This document shows positions 1 to 6,078 of a DNA stretch of 9,968 nucleotides, piece by piece (position 1 is the stretch's first letter; every line of letters begins with the position of its first letter). A model generated the notes under the pieces. The model did not search any database, had not been told where the DNA came from, and was given only the letters and a program-made list of their open reading frames with translations. The stretch lies in the NCBI GenBank assembly GCA_031278025.1, contig JAITLF010000091.1, forward strand, positions 1-9,968. Reading direction: 5' to 3'. The DNA comes from Treponema sp. (GTDB taxonomy: Bacteria; Spirochaetota; Spirochaetia; Treponematales; Breznakiellaceae). The translations under genes were made by a program, and so were the position numbers.

Positions 1-206
1 CTAACAGCCCGCAAGTTCACGGCTACAGCCCGCGACTTCACGGCTAAAACCCGCAAGCCTACGGCTACAGCCCGCGACTTCACGGCTACAGCCCGCAAGC
101 CTACGGTTACAGCCCGCAAGTCCAGGGCTACAGCCCGCAAGTTCACGGCTAAAACCCGTAAGTCCAGGGCTATAGTCCGCAAGTTCTCGGCTATAGCCGT
201 AGGGCT
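1..206. repeat. Array 1: 21-bp dyad tandem repeat, truncated by the window edge
   Basis: Nine full 21-bp units run from 4 to 192. The first is ACAGCCCGCAAG followed by TTCACGGCT, and a compact palindrome AGCC-GTAG-GGCT closes the array at 195-206. Adjacent units join as GGCT-AC-AGCC, a dyad repeated every 21 bp. A weaker second dyad, AAGTT, lies mid-unit. Units differ mainly in the middle (CAAGTTCAC, CGACTTCAC, CAAGCCTAC, CAAGTCCAG) while the GGCT/AGCC arms mostly persist. On the minus strand the common middle reads TGAACTT, as in array 3. The array runs off the left edge. The minus strand is open across it and would encode a Gly-Cys-Ser-Arg-Glu-Leu-Ala heptad, but a period divisible by three makes that uninformative. 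There are no spacers, so it is not a CRISPR array. Confidence 0.93.
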
Positions 207-274
207 TAAAAACGTTCAAAACGCCGTTTTTTAGCGGTTTTTGATATATTTTATGAATTTATGGAGGTAATCGA
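207..274 (+). promoter_or_regulatory. AT-rich leader between array 1 and the DW-family pseudogene
   Basis: After the terminal palindrome of array 1 comes an A-run (208-212). An imperfect hairpin follows, roughly AAAACGCCG, loop TTTTTTAG, CGGTTTTT, at about 218-242. Then come AT-rich bases and a Shine-Dalgarno GGAGG at 263-267, 7 nt before the ATG at 275. The order (A-run, hairpin, T-run, AT-rich stretch, GGAGG, ATG) matches the leader of the gene at 9904. I see no convincing -35/-10 pair; TATATT near 245 is a possible -10. Confidence 0.45.
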
Positions 275-885
275 ATGAGTACAGATTGGTATTCCCGTTC
301 ACGGGATGAACAACTTCACCTAGTGGACACTTGGCTTCAGGTGTTCCAATAAGAAAGGCGGCGAGCGTGGTTGAGTGCAATGAGGCTTTTAAGGAAATGG
401 AGACCGAGGCCCGCTTTATCAAGAAACATTTCCTGTTGTTGCCGCCATTGACGCTGGCAGACCTTCCGACCCTGCTGCTGCCCTTGCCCGATGACACCCA
501 TACCCCGGTTCCCCCTCCCACCGGACAGCCGGCCCTGACTATTACTTACCCCGGCGGCCCCCATCTGTTGATGGTTCATCTTGCGCCCCTTCCCGGCACC
601 GAGCCGCCGGACAGCAGAGGCGATTACGGTTACGCCCTGTATCGGGGCGTTATGCCGCAGGGAGGGGCGACACTGGAACAGGCGGCAAGTATCAAACATT
701 ATTTGATGAAGGAGCCGCTTTCCGGCGATGAACTGTTGCATTACCGTTTTACCCGCCGGAAAAAAGAACTGGTGGACTTTGACGCTTCCGAGTCCGGCAT
801 GACGGCTTACTTCTGCGCCCGTTACGAAAACCAGAAGGGGCAGCATGGCGCATGGGGAGCGGTGGTTCAGGCGGTTATCCCGTAG
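275..885 (+). pseudogene. Decayed DW-family hypothetical protein (internal deletion and frameshift)
   Basis: Translation from the ATG at 275, with GGAGG 7 nt upstream, gives 25 residues beginning MSTDWYSRSRDEQ and then stops at TAA 350-352. The other frame, open from about 331 to the TAG at 883-885, carries a long plausible protein. It has an ECNEAF-x-x-ME helix, a proline-rich linker, and a beta-rich C-terminus with DFDASESG-x-TAYFCARYEN and a final AVIP. The start resembles the gene at 9904 (MADWLPKREQDLVDL): DW, R, EQ, LV and a later W line up. From memory of related treponeme proteins, unverified, an intact member has 25-35 more residues between the N-terminal helix and the ECNEAF segment. 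A deletion that also changed the frame at about 340-365 is the simplest explanation. The C-terminal part resembles an Ig- or fibronectin-type domain. Function is unknown. Confidence 0.72.
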
Positions 886-905
886 GGGCGGGTTTATCGG
901 CTATG

Positions 906-948
906 GCGGCGGGGACAGGAGCTATGCCCGGACCCCGCCGCATTTTTT
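906..948 (+). terminator. Intrinsic terminator
   Basis: GCGGCGGGG (906-914) pairs perfectly with CCCCGCCGC (933-941) around an 18-nt loop, followed by A and TTTTTT (943-948). It lies 20 nt after the stop of the DW-family pseudogene and ends only 17 nt before the hppA Shine-Dalgarno. It may terminate the upstream gene. If the hppA promoter lies upstream of it, it would act as an attenuator. Confidence 0.85.
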
Positions 949-978
949 GTGATGAGAGATTTACCGGGAGGTTTATGT

Positions 979-2980
979 ATGGCAGAGCCGCTGTTTTTAC
1001 TTGTGCCTGCGGGTTCGGTTTTGGCGCTGGTTTTCGCGTTCGTTCAGGCCCGGAGGGCGTTGGCTTTCCCTGAGGGGGGAGCGGTGATGAAGAAGATTTC
1101 CCTGGCCGTGCGCCAGGGGGCCAACGCCTATTTGAAGCGCCAATATACCGGCGCGGCGCTGTTTTTTGCCGTGATGTTCGTGGTGTTGAGCGCCCTGGCC
1201 TTTGCGGGTTTTTTGACGCCCTTTGTTCCCTTTGCCTTTATTACCGGCGGTTTTTCTCCGGGCTTTCAGGCTTTATCGGAATGAAGATTGCCACCGCCGC
1301 CAACGTCCGGACGGCCCTGGCTTCGTCGGAGAGCCTTAACCGGGGGCTGCTGGCGGCCTTTTCTTCCGGCACGGTGATGGGGTTTACCGTCACCGGCCTG
1401 GGGCTGCTGGACCTTTCGATTTGATTCTTCCTGTTGAAATATGTGTTCTACGCCAATCTTGCGGGGGATCCGGCGGCTCAGATACGTGCTATTTCCGCGG
1501 CAATGCTGACCTTTGGCATGGGGGCTTCCAGCATGGCCCTGTTTGCCCGTGTGGGCGGCGGTATTTTTACCAAGGCGGCGGATGCGGGGGCGGACCTTGT
1601 CGGCAAAATCGAGGCGGGGATCCCCGAAGACGATCCCCGGAATCCGACGGTTATTGCCGACAACGTGGGGGATAATGTGGGGGACGCAGCCGGCATGGGC
1701 GCGGATATCTACGAATCCTACGCGGGTTCCATCATCGCGGCCATCGCCCTGGCGGTATCGGCGGGGTACAATTTCGGCGGGGCGGCGGTGCCTATGCTGA
1801 TGGCAACCCTGGGGACTGCCGCCTCCATCATCGGGACCTTTTTCGTCCGGTGTAACGAGAACATCAACCAAAAGGCCCTGCTTGCCGCCCTGCGGAAGGG
1901 GACGTATATTTCTTCCGCCCTGGTAATCATCGGGGCGTTTCCGGTAATCTACTTCGGCCTGGACTGCGCCGGTAATCCCGGGCGCCAGGGGGTGTACGGC
2001 GCGGTCATCTCCGGGCTAGCTGCGGGGGTGCTGATCGGGTTCTTTACCGAGTACTTTACCTCCGATACCTGCAAGCCCACCCGGAACCTGGCCAATGCCA
2101 GCCTGACCGGTCCTGCGGCGATTATCATCAGCGGTATATCCCTGGGGATGAACCCAACCTTCATCCCGGTTGTCATCGTGGGGATTTCGGTGCTGATAAG
2201 TTTTTTCGCATCCGGCGGCGCGGTCAATTTTTCCGAAGGACTTTACGGGGTGGGCATATCCGCGGTGGGTATGCTTTCCACCCTGGGGATCACCCTGGCT
2301 ACCGACGCCTACGGGCCGGTGGCGGACAACGCGGGGGGCATTGCCGAGATGGCCCGCCTGCCCAAAAAAGTGCGGGAAAGAACGGATGCCCTGGATTCCC
2401 TGGGTAACACCACCGCCGCCACGGGCAAGGGTTTTGCCATAGGTTCCGCCGCCTTAACCGCGCTGGCGCTGATTGTGGCCTACATCGACGAGATTCACCT
2501 TAAAGACCCGGCCTTTATCATCAACCTCAATATAACCAACCCCACCACCCTGATCGGTCTGTTTGCGGGGGCCATGCTTCCGTTCCTGTTTTCCTCACTC
2601 ACCATGAACGCCGTTGGCCGGGCGGCCCAGAGCATCGTTATCGAGGTGCGCCGGCAGTTCAAAGAGATCGCCGGTCTTATGGATGGTACCGCCGAGGCGG
2701 ATTATGCCCGCTGCGTAGACATCTGTACCCGGGGCGCTCAAAAAGAGATGATAGCCCCGGCCCTGACCGGGATCGTCAGTCCCCTTGCGGCGGGCTTGAT
2801 TCTGGGGGTAACCTCGGCGGCAAAGGCTCGGATCCCCACAAGGCGGCGGTGGTGGGCGACACGGTGGGGGATCCCTTCAAGGATACTTCAGGACCTTCTA
2901 TCAACATCCTCATAAAGCTCCTCTCCATGGTTTCCATCGTATTCGCGGGGCTGGTGATGAAGTTCCACATGCGCAGCTAA
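979..2980 (+). pseudogene. hppA: Membrane-bound ion-pumping pyrophosphatase, broken by several lesions
   Basis: The intact enzyme hydrolyses pyrophosphate to pump H+ or Na+ across the inner membrane. The start ATG at 979 has GGGAGG 7 nt upstream. Family motifs are clear: a first transmembrane helix, [77 protein letters not shown], and near the end [26 protein letters not shown] with Ala, not Lys, is typical of K+-dependent enzymes. Three lesions are visible. A one-base loss in the T-run at 1251-1255 shifts the frame. An in-frame TGA sits at 1422-1424. At about 2811-2815 the frame changes and an expected stretch of some 40-55 residues, including the family's GGAWDNAKK motif, is missing. The protein should be non-functional unless the sequence is wrong. 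Sequencing error could explain the first two lesions but hardly the deletion. Confidence 0.88.
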
Positions 2981-3007
2981 ACCATCCCGGCTTTCCCGGC
3001 CAGGAAC

Positions 3008-3045
3008 GAAGCCGTTCCGGTCTGAACAGGACGGATTCGCCTTTT
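3008..3045 (+). terminator. Weak candidate terminator after hppA
   Basis: GAAGCCGTTCC (3008-3018) pairs imperfectly with GGACGGATTC (3029-3038) around a 10-nt loop, followed by GCCTTTT. It lies about 28 nt after the hppA stop. The mismatches and the short T-run make it weak. The rest of the gap 2981-3153 shows nothing I recognise. Confidence 0.3.
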
Positions 3046-3153
3046 CCCCAAACCGTTGCCGCGGGCGGCGTACGGATCATAGAGCGCCCCAATTAGCCGC
3101 TCGCGCCCGCTGCCGCTTTTCGGGAACCGATGCGCTTGCCCTGGATACGCCGC

Positions 3154-3180
3154 TTGCCTTCCGTGAAAATGCGGTATAAC
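3154..3180 (+). promoter_or_regulatory. Putative promoter of the GntR gene (leaderless)
   Basis: The candidates are -35 TTGCCT (3154-3159), a 15-bp spacer and -10 TATAAC (3175-3180). The ATG at 3189 is only 8 nt after the -10 box, and no Shine-Dalgarno fits between. Transcription would begin at or within a base or two of the start codon. Confidence 0.5.
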
Positions 3181-3188
3181 ATGCTACC

Positions 3189-3995
3189 ATGCCAGCCAAG
3201 AGGACGGATTTAAAGGGAAAAACCGCAAAACAACAGTCGGGTAATGTACAGGATTTGGTATATACCGCGCTGCGGAAGAGTATTATCACCTTGAACCTGG
3301 CGCCGGGAACGGCTATCAGTGAAAAGGAAATAGCTGATCGGTATCGGGTCAGCCGGACCCCGGTACGGGAAGCGTTTATTCACTTGTCCAAGGAAGGACT
3401 GGTGCAGGTTATACCTCAAAAAGGTACGCTGGTTTCCCTGATAGATCTCAACCGGGTTGATCAGGAATTTTTTCTGCGGGAAAATCTGGAATTGGCGGTT
3501 CAGAAACCGTTTCTGAAAAAAAGCCTGCCGGAACACTTTGCCCGCCTGAAAGATTTGGTAGAGACTCAAGCCGAAGCCCTGGCTCAGAAGCACTACAACG
3601 AATTCCTAAACCATGATGATGCGTTTCACCGAATCTTTTTCGAGGCCGCAGGGCAGGAATTAAGCTGGAAAGTTCTGGAAACCTTCTGCGGCCATTATTA
3701 CCGGGTACGGCTTCTCAGCGTCTGGTTTCAGGACATAGCCCAGGATATAATCCGGCAGCATACGAATCTCGTTGATGCCTTGCGGGAAAAAACGCCGGAC
3801 CGGGCGCGGGAACTGCTAAAAAGCCACCTGAATCAACGGCGCGTTGAAGAACCGATGCTTAAAGAAAAGTTCCCCCAATATTTCAACACCCCGACGGAAC
3901 AGAATTTCTTCAATATAGACTTCGGCGGCCTGCCATTTCTCAACGCCGATCCTCCATCAAACGCCGTGGAGCCAAACGCGGTGAAGCGTTTGTAG
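3189..3995 (+). CDS. GntR-family transcriptional regulator, FCD (FadR-like) subfamily
   Basis: This 268-residue protein has the usual two-part layout. Residues about 21-88 form the GntR winged helix, with LRKSIITLNLAPGTAISEKE, the recognition helix around VSRTPVREAFIHL, and a wing at VIPQKGTLVS. Residues about 95-220 form the helical FCD effector domain. Its likely metal or ligand-binding residues are present: Asp143/Asp144 and His147 in NHDDAFHRIF, His191 and His213. Such proteins bind an operator as dimers and release it on binding a small carboxylate. The effector cannot be read from sequence. The C-terminal tail of about 45 residues (NTPTEQNFFN onward) goes beyond the usual family end. 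The ATG at 3189 lacks a Shine-Dalgarno and sits 8 nt from a -10 box. No metabolic gene is paired with it, so the target is unknown. Confidence 0.9.
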   Translation: MPAKRTDLKGKTAKQQSGNVQDLVYTALRKSIITLNLAPGTAISEKEIADRYRVSRTPVREAFIHLSKEGLVQVIPQKGTLVSLIDLNRVDQEFFLRENLELAVQKPFLKKSLPEHFARLKDLVETQAEALAQKHYNEFLNHDDAFHRIFFEAAGQELSWKVLETFCGHYYRVRLLSVWFQDIAQDIIRQHTNLVDALREKTPDRARELLKSHLNQRRVEEPMLKEKFPQYFNTPTEQNFFNIDFGGLPFLNADPPSNAVEPNAVKRL

Positions 3996-4040
3996 GAGTT
4001 TGTTTGATAGCAGCGGGATCTATTTTGTGATGCGGCTGAG

Positions 4041-4083
4041 GTTACGGCGTTTACGGCTAAATTCTCAACCCGCAGGGTTACCG
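4041..4083. repeat. Possible degenerate copy of an array 1 unit
   Basis: In the 94-bp convergent gap, TTTACGGCTAAA followed by AACCCGCAGGGTTACCG resembles array 1 (TTCACGGCTAAA then ACCCGCAAGCCTACGG) with about five bases inserted. ACGGCG and CGCCGT flank it as inverted arms and AACCC-GCA-GGGTT forms a small hairpin inside. No T-run follows, so it is a poor terminator for either neighbour. Confidence 0.3.
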
Positions 4084-4089
4084 CGCCGT

Positions 4090-4509
4090 TCATTCGCCTT
4101 TTTTGGCCTCGCGTTCCTTTTCCTCGTTATACCAGTGTTTAACAAAAGAACCGTTCCCGCCCTTGGCAATATACTCATCAAAGAAAATCTGCCGGGAACT
4201 TCGCGGTATATCCGTATCCACAATAAGATTAGCCAGGAAATACAGCCGGTCTTTCAGCGCTTGTTTTTCCGCCTGTTTTTCCGCCCACTCCCGCTGTTCC
4301 TCAGCCAGTTTTGCCGCCTGTTCCCGCCGTTCCTCAGCCTGTTTTTCCGCCCATTCCCGCTGTCTTGCCGCCTGTTCCCGCTGTTCCTCAGCCTGTTCCC
4401 GTTCATACTTCCGTTGATGGCGGGCCTGTAATATTGAGTAGATGAAACCGGAAACCCCGATAACAATGCCGGCTACAATGCCTATCTGTTCAATGAGGGT
4501 TATTCCCAT
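4090..4509 (-). CDS. Small membrane-anchored coiled-coil protein, unknown function
   Basis: The 139-residue product has one transmembrane helix (about residues 5-28, IEQIGIVAGIVIGVSGFIYS). A charged coiled coil follows (about 30-88), built almost only of Ala, Glu, Gln, Arg, Lys and Trp. The C-terminal part (89-139) has FLANLIVDTDI, FFDEYIAKGGNGSFVKHW and a basic/acidic tail. The coil contains internal duplication: AEEQREQAA and AEERREQAA are 18 residues apart, and REWAEKQAE occurs twice. The start is well supported by GAAGGAGG (4523-4516) ending 6 nt before the ATG. The anchor is N-terminal with the coil probably cytoplasmic, given the basic residues just after the helix. I do not recognise a named family. 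The gene converges on the GntR gene and diverges from array 2. Confidence 0.82.
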   Translation of the reverse strand: MGITLIEQIGIVAGIVIGVSGFIYSILQARHQRKYEREQAEEQREQAARQREWAEKQAEERREQAAKLAEEQREWAEKQAEKQALKDRLYFLANLIVDTDIPRSSRQIFFDEYIAKGGNGSFVKHWYNEEKEREAKKGE

Positions 4510-4532
4510 CCCGAGCCTCCTTCAGAAACGTA

Positions 4533-4561
4533 ATGATACCCGCAGAATACGTAAAAATGAA
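4533..4561 (-). promoter_or_regulatory. Putative promoter of the coiled-coil gene
   Basis: On the minus strand, TATCAT (4538-4533) is a good -10 box. TTCATT (4561-4556), 17 bp upstream, is a weak -35. The start site would be near 4526, just ahead of the GAAGGAGG. This contrasts with the leaderless layout of three other genes here. Confidence 0.4.
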
Positions 4562-4694
4562 AAAAATGAACAGTGAACGAACACGCGCCGCGCCCGCCCG
4601 CCGCAGCCTCCGCCGGGGCGCCCGCCTGCGGCATGTGGTTACGGCGGCAGCGGTAAGCGTTTTACCGGCGCCTTTCCTTTCAATTCAAAACGGG
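4562..4694. other. Gene-free GC-rich stretch before array 2
   Basis: I see no supported gene here. A perfect hairpin CGGTAA-GCGTT-TTACCG lies at 4651-4667 without a T tract. The last 20-25 bases (GCCTTTC, later TCAA and ACGGG) look like a degenerate first unit of array 2. A plus-strand frame is open from 4533 through the array, but it has no Shine-Dalgarno and starts inside the minus-strand promoter. Confidence 0.5.
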
Positions 4695-5003
4695 AGCCTT
4701 TCTGATCAATACGGGAGCCTTTCCGGGCAATGCGGGAGCCTTTCCGATCGAACAATGAGCATTCCTGATCAATTCCGGAGCATTCCTGATCAGAAATGGA
4801 GCATTCCTGATCAGAAATGGAGCATTCCTGATCAGAAATGGAGCATTCCTGATCAGGAACGGATCATTTCTGATCAGGAACGGATCATTCCTGATCAGGA
4901 ACGGATCATTTCTGATCAGGAATGGATCATTTCTGATCAGGAATGGAGCATTCCGGAGCGTTTCTGATCAATACGGGAACCTCTCCGGTCAATACGGGAG
5001 CCT
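4695..5003. repeat. Array 2: 21-bp tandem repeat with a TGATCA palindrome
   Basis: Fourteen 21-bp units are present, plus one 10-bp partial unit (4947-4956) and a trailing AGCCT. A central unit reads AGCATTCCTGATCAG then AAATGG. Each central unit has a dyad CATT-Y-CTGATCAG-R-AATG, and neighbours create a second dyad, AATG-GAG-CATT. Units 5-7 (4779-4841) are identical, and units 8 and 10 hold the perfect palindrome TTCCTGATCAGGAA. The outer units (4695-4757, 4957-4998) have diverged and often keep only TGATCA. Clean centre and worn edges suggest turnover by unequal exchange or slippage. Each unit has a GATC, and 4863-4946 has two per unit. There are no spacers, so it is not CRISPR. Confidence 0.95.
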
Positions 5004-5017
5004 AGGGAAACGCTACA

Positions 5018-5027
5018 GCCGGCTGGA
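5018..5027. promoter_or_regulatory. Isolated perfect palindrome CAGCCGGCTG
   Basis: A 10-bp perfect palindrome lies between the end of array 2 and the promoter region of the gene at 5094. It could be an operator half or chance; nothing else supports a function. Confidence 0.2.
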
Positions 5028-5080
5028 AGGAAAAGTTTTACGCCCTGCCGAAGGTTATTTTTCTTTTCGGTACCCTGTGG

Positions 5081-5086
5081 TATAGT
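5081..5086 (+). promoter_or_regulatory. Putative -10 box (leaderless) of the P-loop/Asp23 gene
   Basis: TATAGT ends 7 nt before the ATG at 5094, with no Shine-Dalgarno between. I find no good -35; the region upstream is T-rich (5056-5067). The same spacing is seen for the GntR gene and the hydrolase. Confidence 0.42.
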
Positions 5087-5093
5087 TTTTTGC

Positions 5094-5981
5094 ATGTTCC
5101 GGAATTTCTTTTGGGCCTTGCGGCGGATAAAAGTCTACGCCCTCATCGGGGAAAGCGGCACCGGTAAAAGTTTCCGGGCCAAGCTGGTGGCTCAAAAATA
5201 CGGGATAGACTTTATCATCGACGACGGCCTCCTCATCCGGGACAACCGGATCCTGGCCGGCCATTCGGCCAAAAAGGAAAAAACCTTTATGGCGGCGGTA
5301 AAAGTCGCCCTTTTCGACGAAAAGGCCCACCGGGACGAGGTAGCCCGAAAACTCCAGAGCGAAAAAATCAACAAAATCCTCGTTTTGGGGACCTCCGAAA
5401 AAATGGTAAATAAAATCGCCGCCCGGCTCCAGTTGCCGCCGCCGGCAAAGATCATCAGAATCGAAGACATCGCTTCTCAGGAAGAAATCGAGCGGGCCAT
5501 ACGAACCAGGCGTATAGAGGGGAAGCATGTCATCCCCGTGCCTTCGATAGAGGTAAAGCGGAATTACCCCAGCATCTTTTATGACGCCATCAGGATATTC
5601 AAGCGGCGCATGGGCCCGGTCGCCATCGGTTCGACTCCCAAAGTCCATGAAAAATCCGTGGTCCGTCCTGAATACTCAAAGCGCGGCAAGGTGATCATCT
5701 CCGAAGCGGCCCTCAGCCAAATGGTCATTCACTGTGTGGACGAGTATAATTCCAGCATCAGAATCAAAAAAATCCTGGTAAAAGACGATGAAGCGGGATA
5801 CCGGCTGGTTATCACCATCGACGTACCCTTCGGCCTGCAGCTGGGGGGGAACATCCACGCCTTGCAGCAGTACGTCATCGAAAACATTGAACGCTACACG
5901 GGTATCCTCATTGAGGAAGTAAATATCATCATCGATAAAATCCGGCAGCAGCCGTCACCTGAGAGGTTTCAGATTGAATAG
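5094..5981 (+). CDS. P-loop NTPase fused to an Asp23/Gls24-type domain
   Basis: The 295-residue protein has a Walker A motif GESGTGKS at residues 19-26, preceded by the hydrophobic strand KVYALI. FIIDDGLLI (40-48) and KILVLGTSEKM (94-104) are likely further core strands. The half after about residue 198 matches the Asp23/Gls24 (DUF322) pattern: GKVIISEAALSQM, a Val/Ile-rich strand pair around LVITIDVPFG, and LQQYVIENIERYTGILIEEV ending near 283. Asp23 domains are known from envelope-stress proteins of Gram-positive bacteria, but no role can be assigned here. A simpler start would be near Lys13, but no ATG or GTG is available there, so the ATG at 5094 is used. It lies 37 nt ahead of the next gene and is probably cotranscribed with it. 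Confidence 0.83.
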   Translation: MFRNFFWALRRIKVYALIGESGTGKSFRAKLVAQKYGIDFIIDDGLLIRDNRILAGHSAKKEKTFMAAVKVALFDEKAHRDEVARKLQSEKINKILVLGTSEKMVNKIAARLQLPPPAKIIRIEDIASQEEIERAIRTRRIEGKHVIPVPSIEVKRNYPSIFYDAIRIFKRRMGPVAIGSTPKVHEKSVVRPEYSKRGKVIISEAALSQMVIHCVDEYNSSIRIKKILVKDDEAGYRLVITIDVPFGLQLGGNIHALQQYVIENIERYTGILIEEVNIIIDKIRQQPSPERFQIE

Positions 5982-6018
5982 AAAAATGAAGGGCGGGAAC
6001 GTGAAGGGAGGAAGCTTA

Positions 6019-6078
6019 ATGAACGGAAGCATGATGAAAGGAAGCATGATGAACGGAAGCATGATGAAAGGAAGAAGC
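6019..6078 (+). repeat. 15-bp in-frame repeat carrying Shine-Dalgarno-like and ATG elements
   Basis: ATGAACGGAAGC and ATGAAAGGAAGC alternate with a 15-bp period, about four copies. Each copy supplies a GGA 3 nt before the next ATG. The repeat encodes the N-terminus of the following gene (Met-Asn-Gly-Ser-Met and Met-Lys-Gly-Ser-Met units). A gain or loss of units would keep the frame. Confidence 0.88.

Noticed and set aside
1..206. CRISPR array at any of the three tandem repeats (also 4695-5003, 9649-9831)
   Set aside because: Units abut directly with no unique spacers, the period is 21 bp, and no cas gene is present.
1..219. Minus-strand gene with Gly-Cys-Ser-Arg-Glu-Leu-Ala repeats
   Set aside because: It consists almost wholly of array 1, has no Shine-Dalgarno, and openness follows from a period divisible by three.
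1434..2915. An independent 493-residue pyrophosphatase-like gene
   Set aside because: It is the middle part of hppA between the TGA at 1422 and the deletion junction; it lacks its own start signal and the conserved N- and C-terminal helices.
3974..3991. Terminator AAACGC-GGTGAA-GCGTTT at the end of the GntR gene
   Set aside because: The stem is only 6 bp, lies inside the coding sequence and has no T tract after it.
4533..4967. Plus-strand gene with Ser-Ile-Pro-Asp-Gln repeats
   Set aside because: It has no ribosome binding site, begins inside the minus-strand gene's promoter, passes through GC-rich low-complexity sequence and then array 2, and shows no domain.
5974..6018. TTG 5974 as the start of the TPR protein
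   Set aside because: It overlaps the previous gene, has no Shine-Dalgarno, and ATG 6019 has an ideal one.
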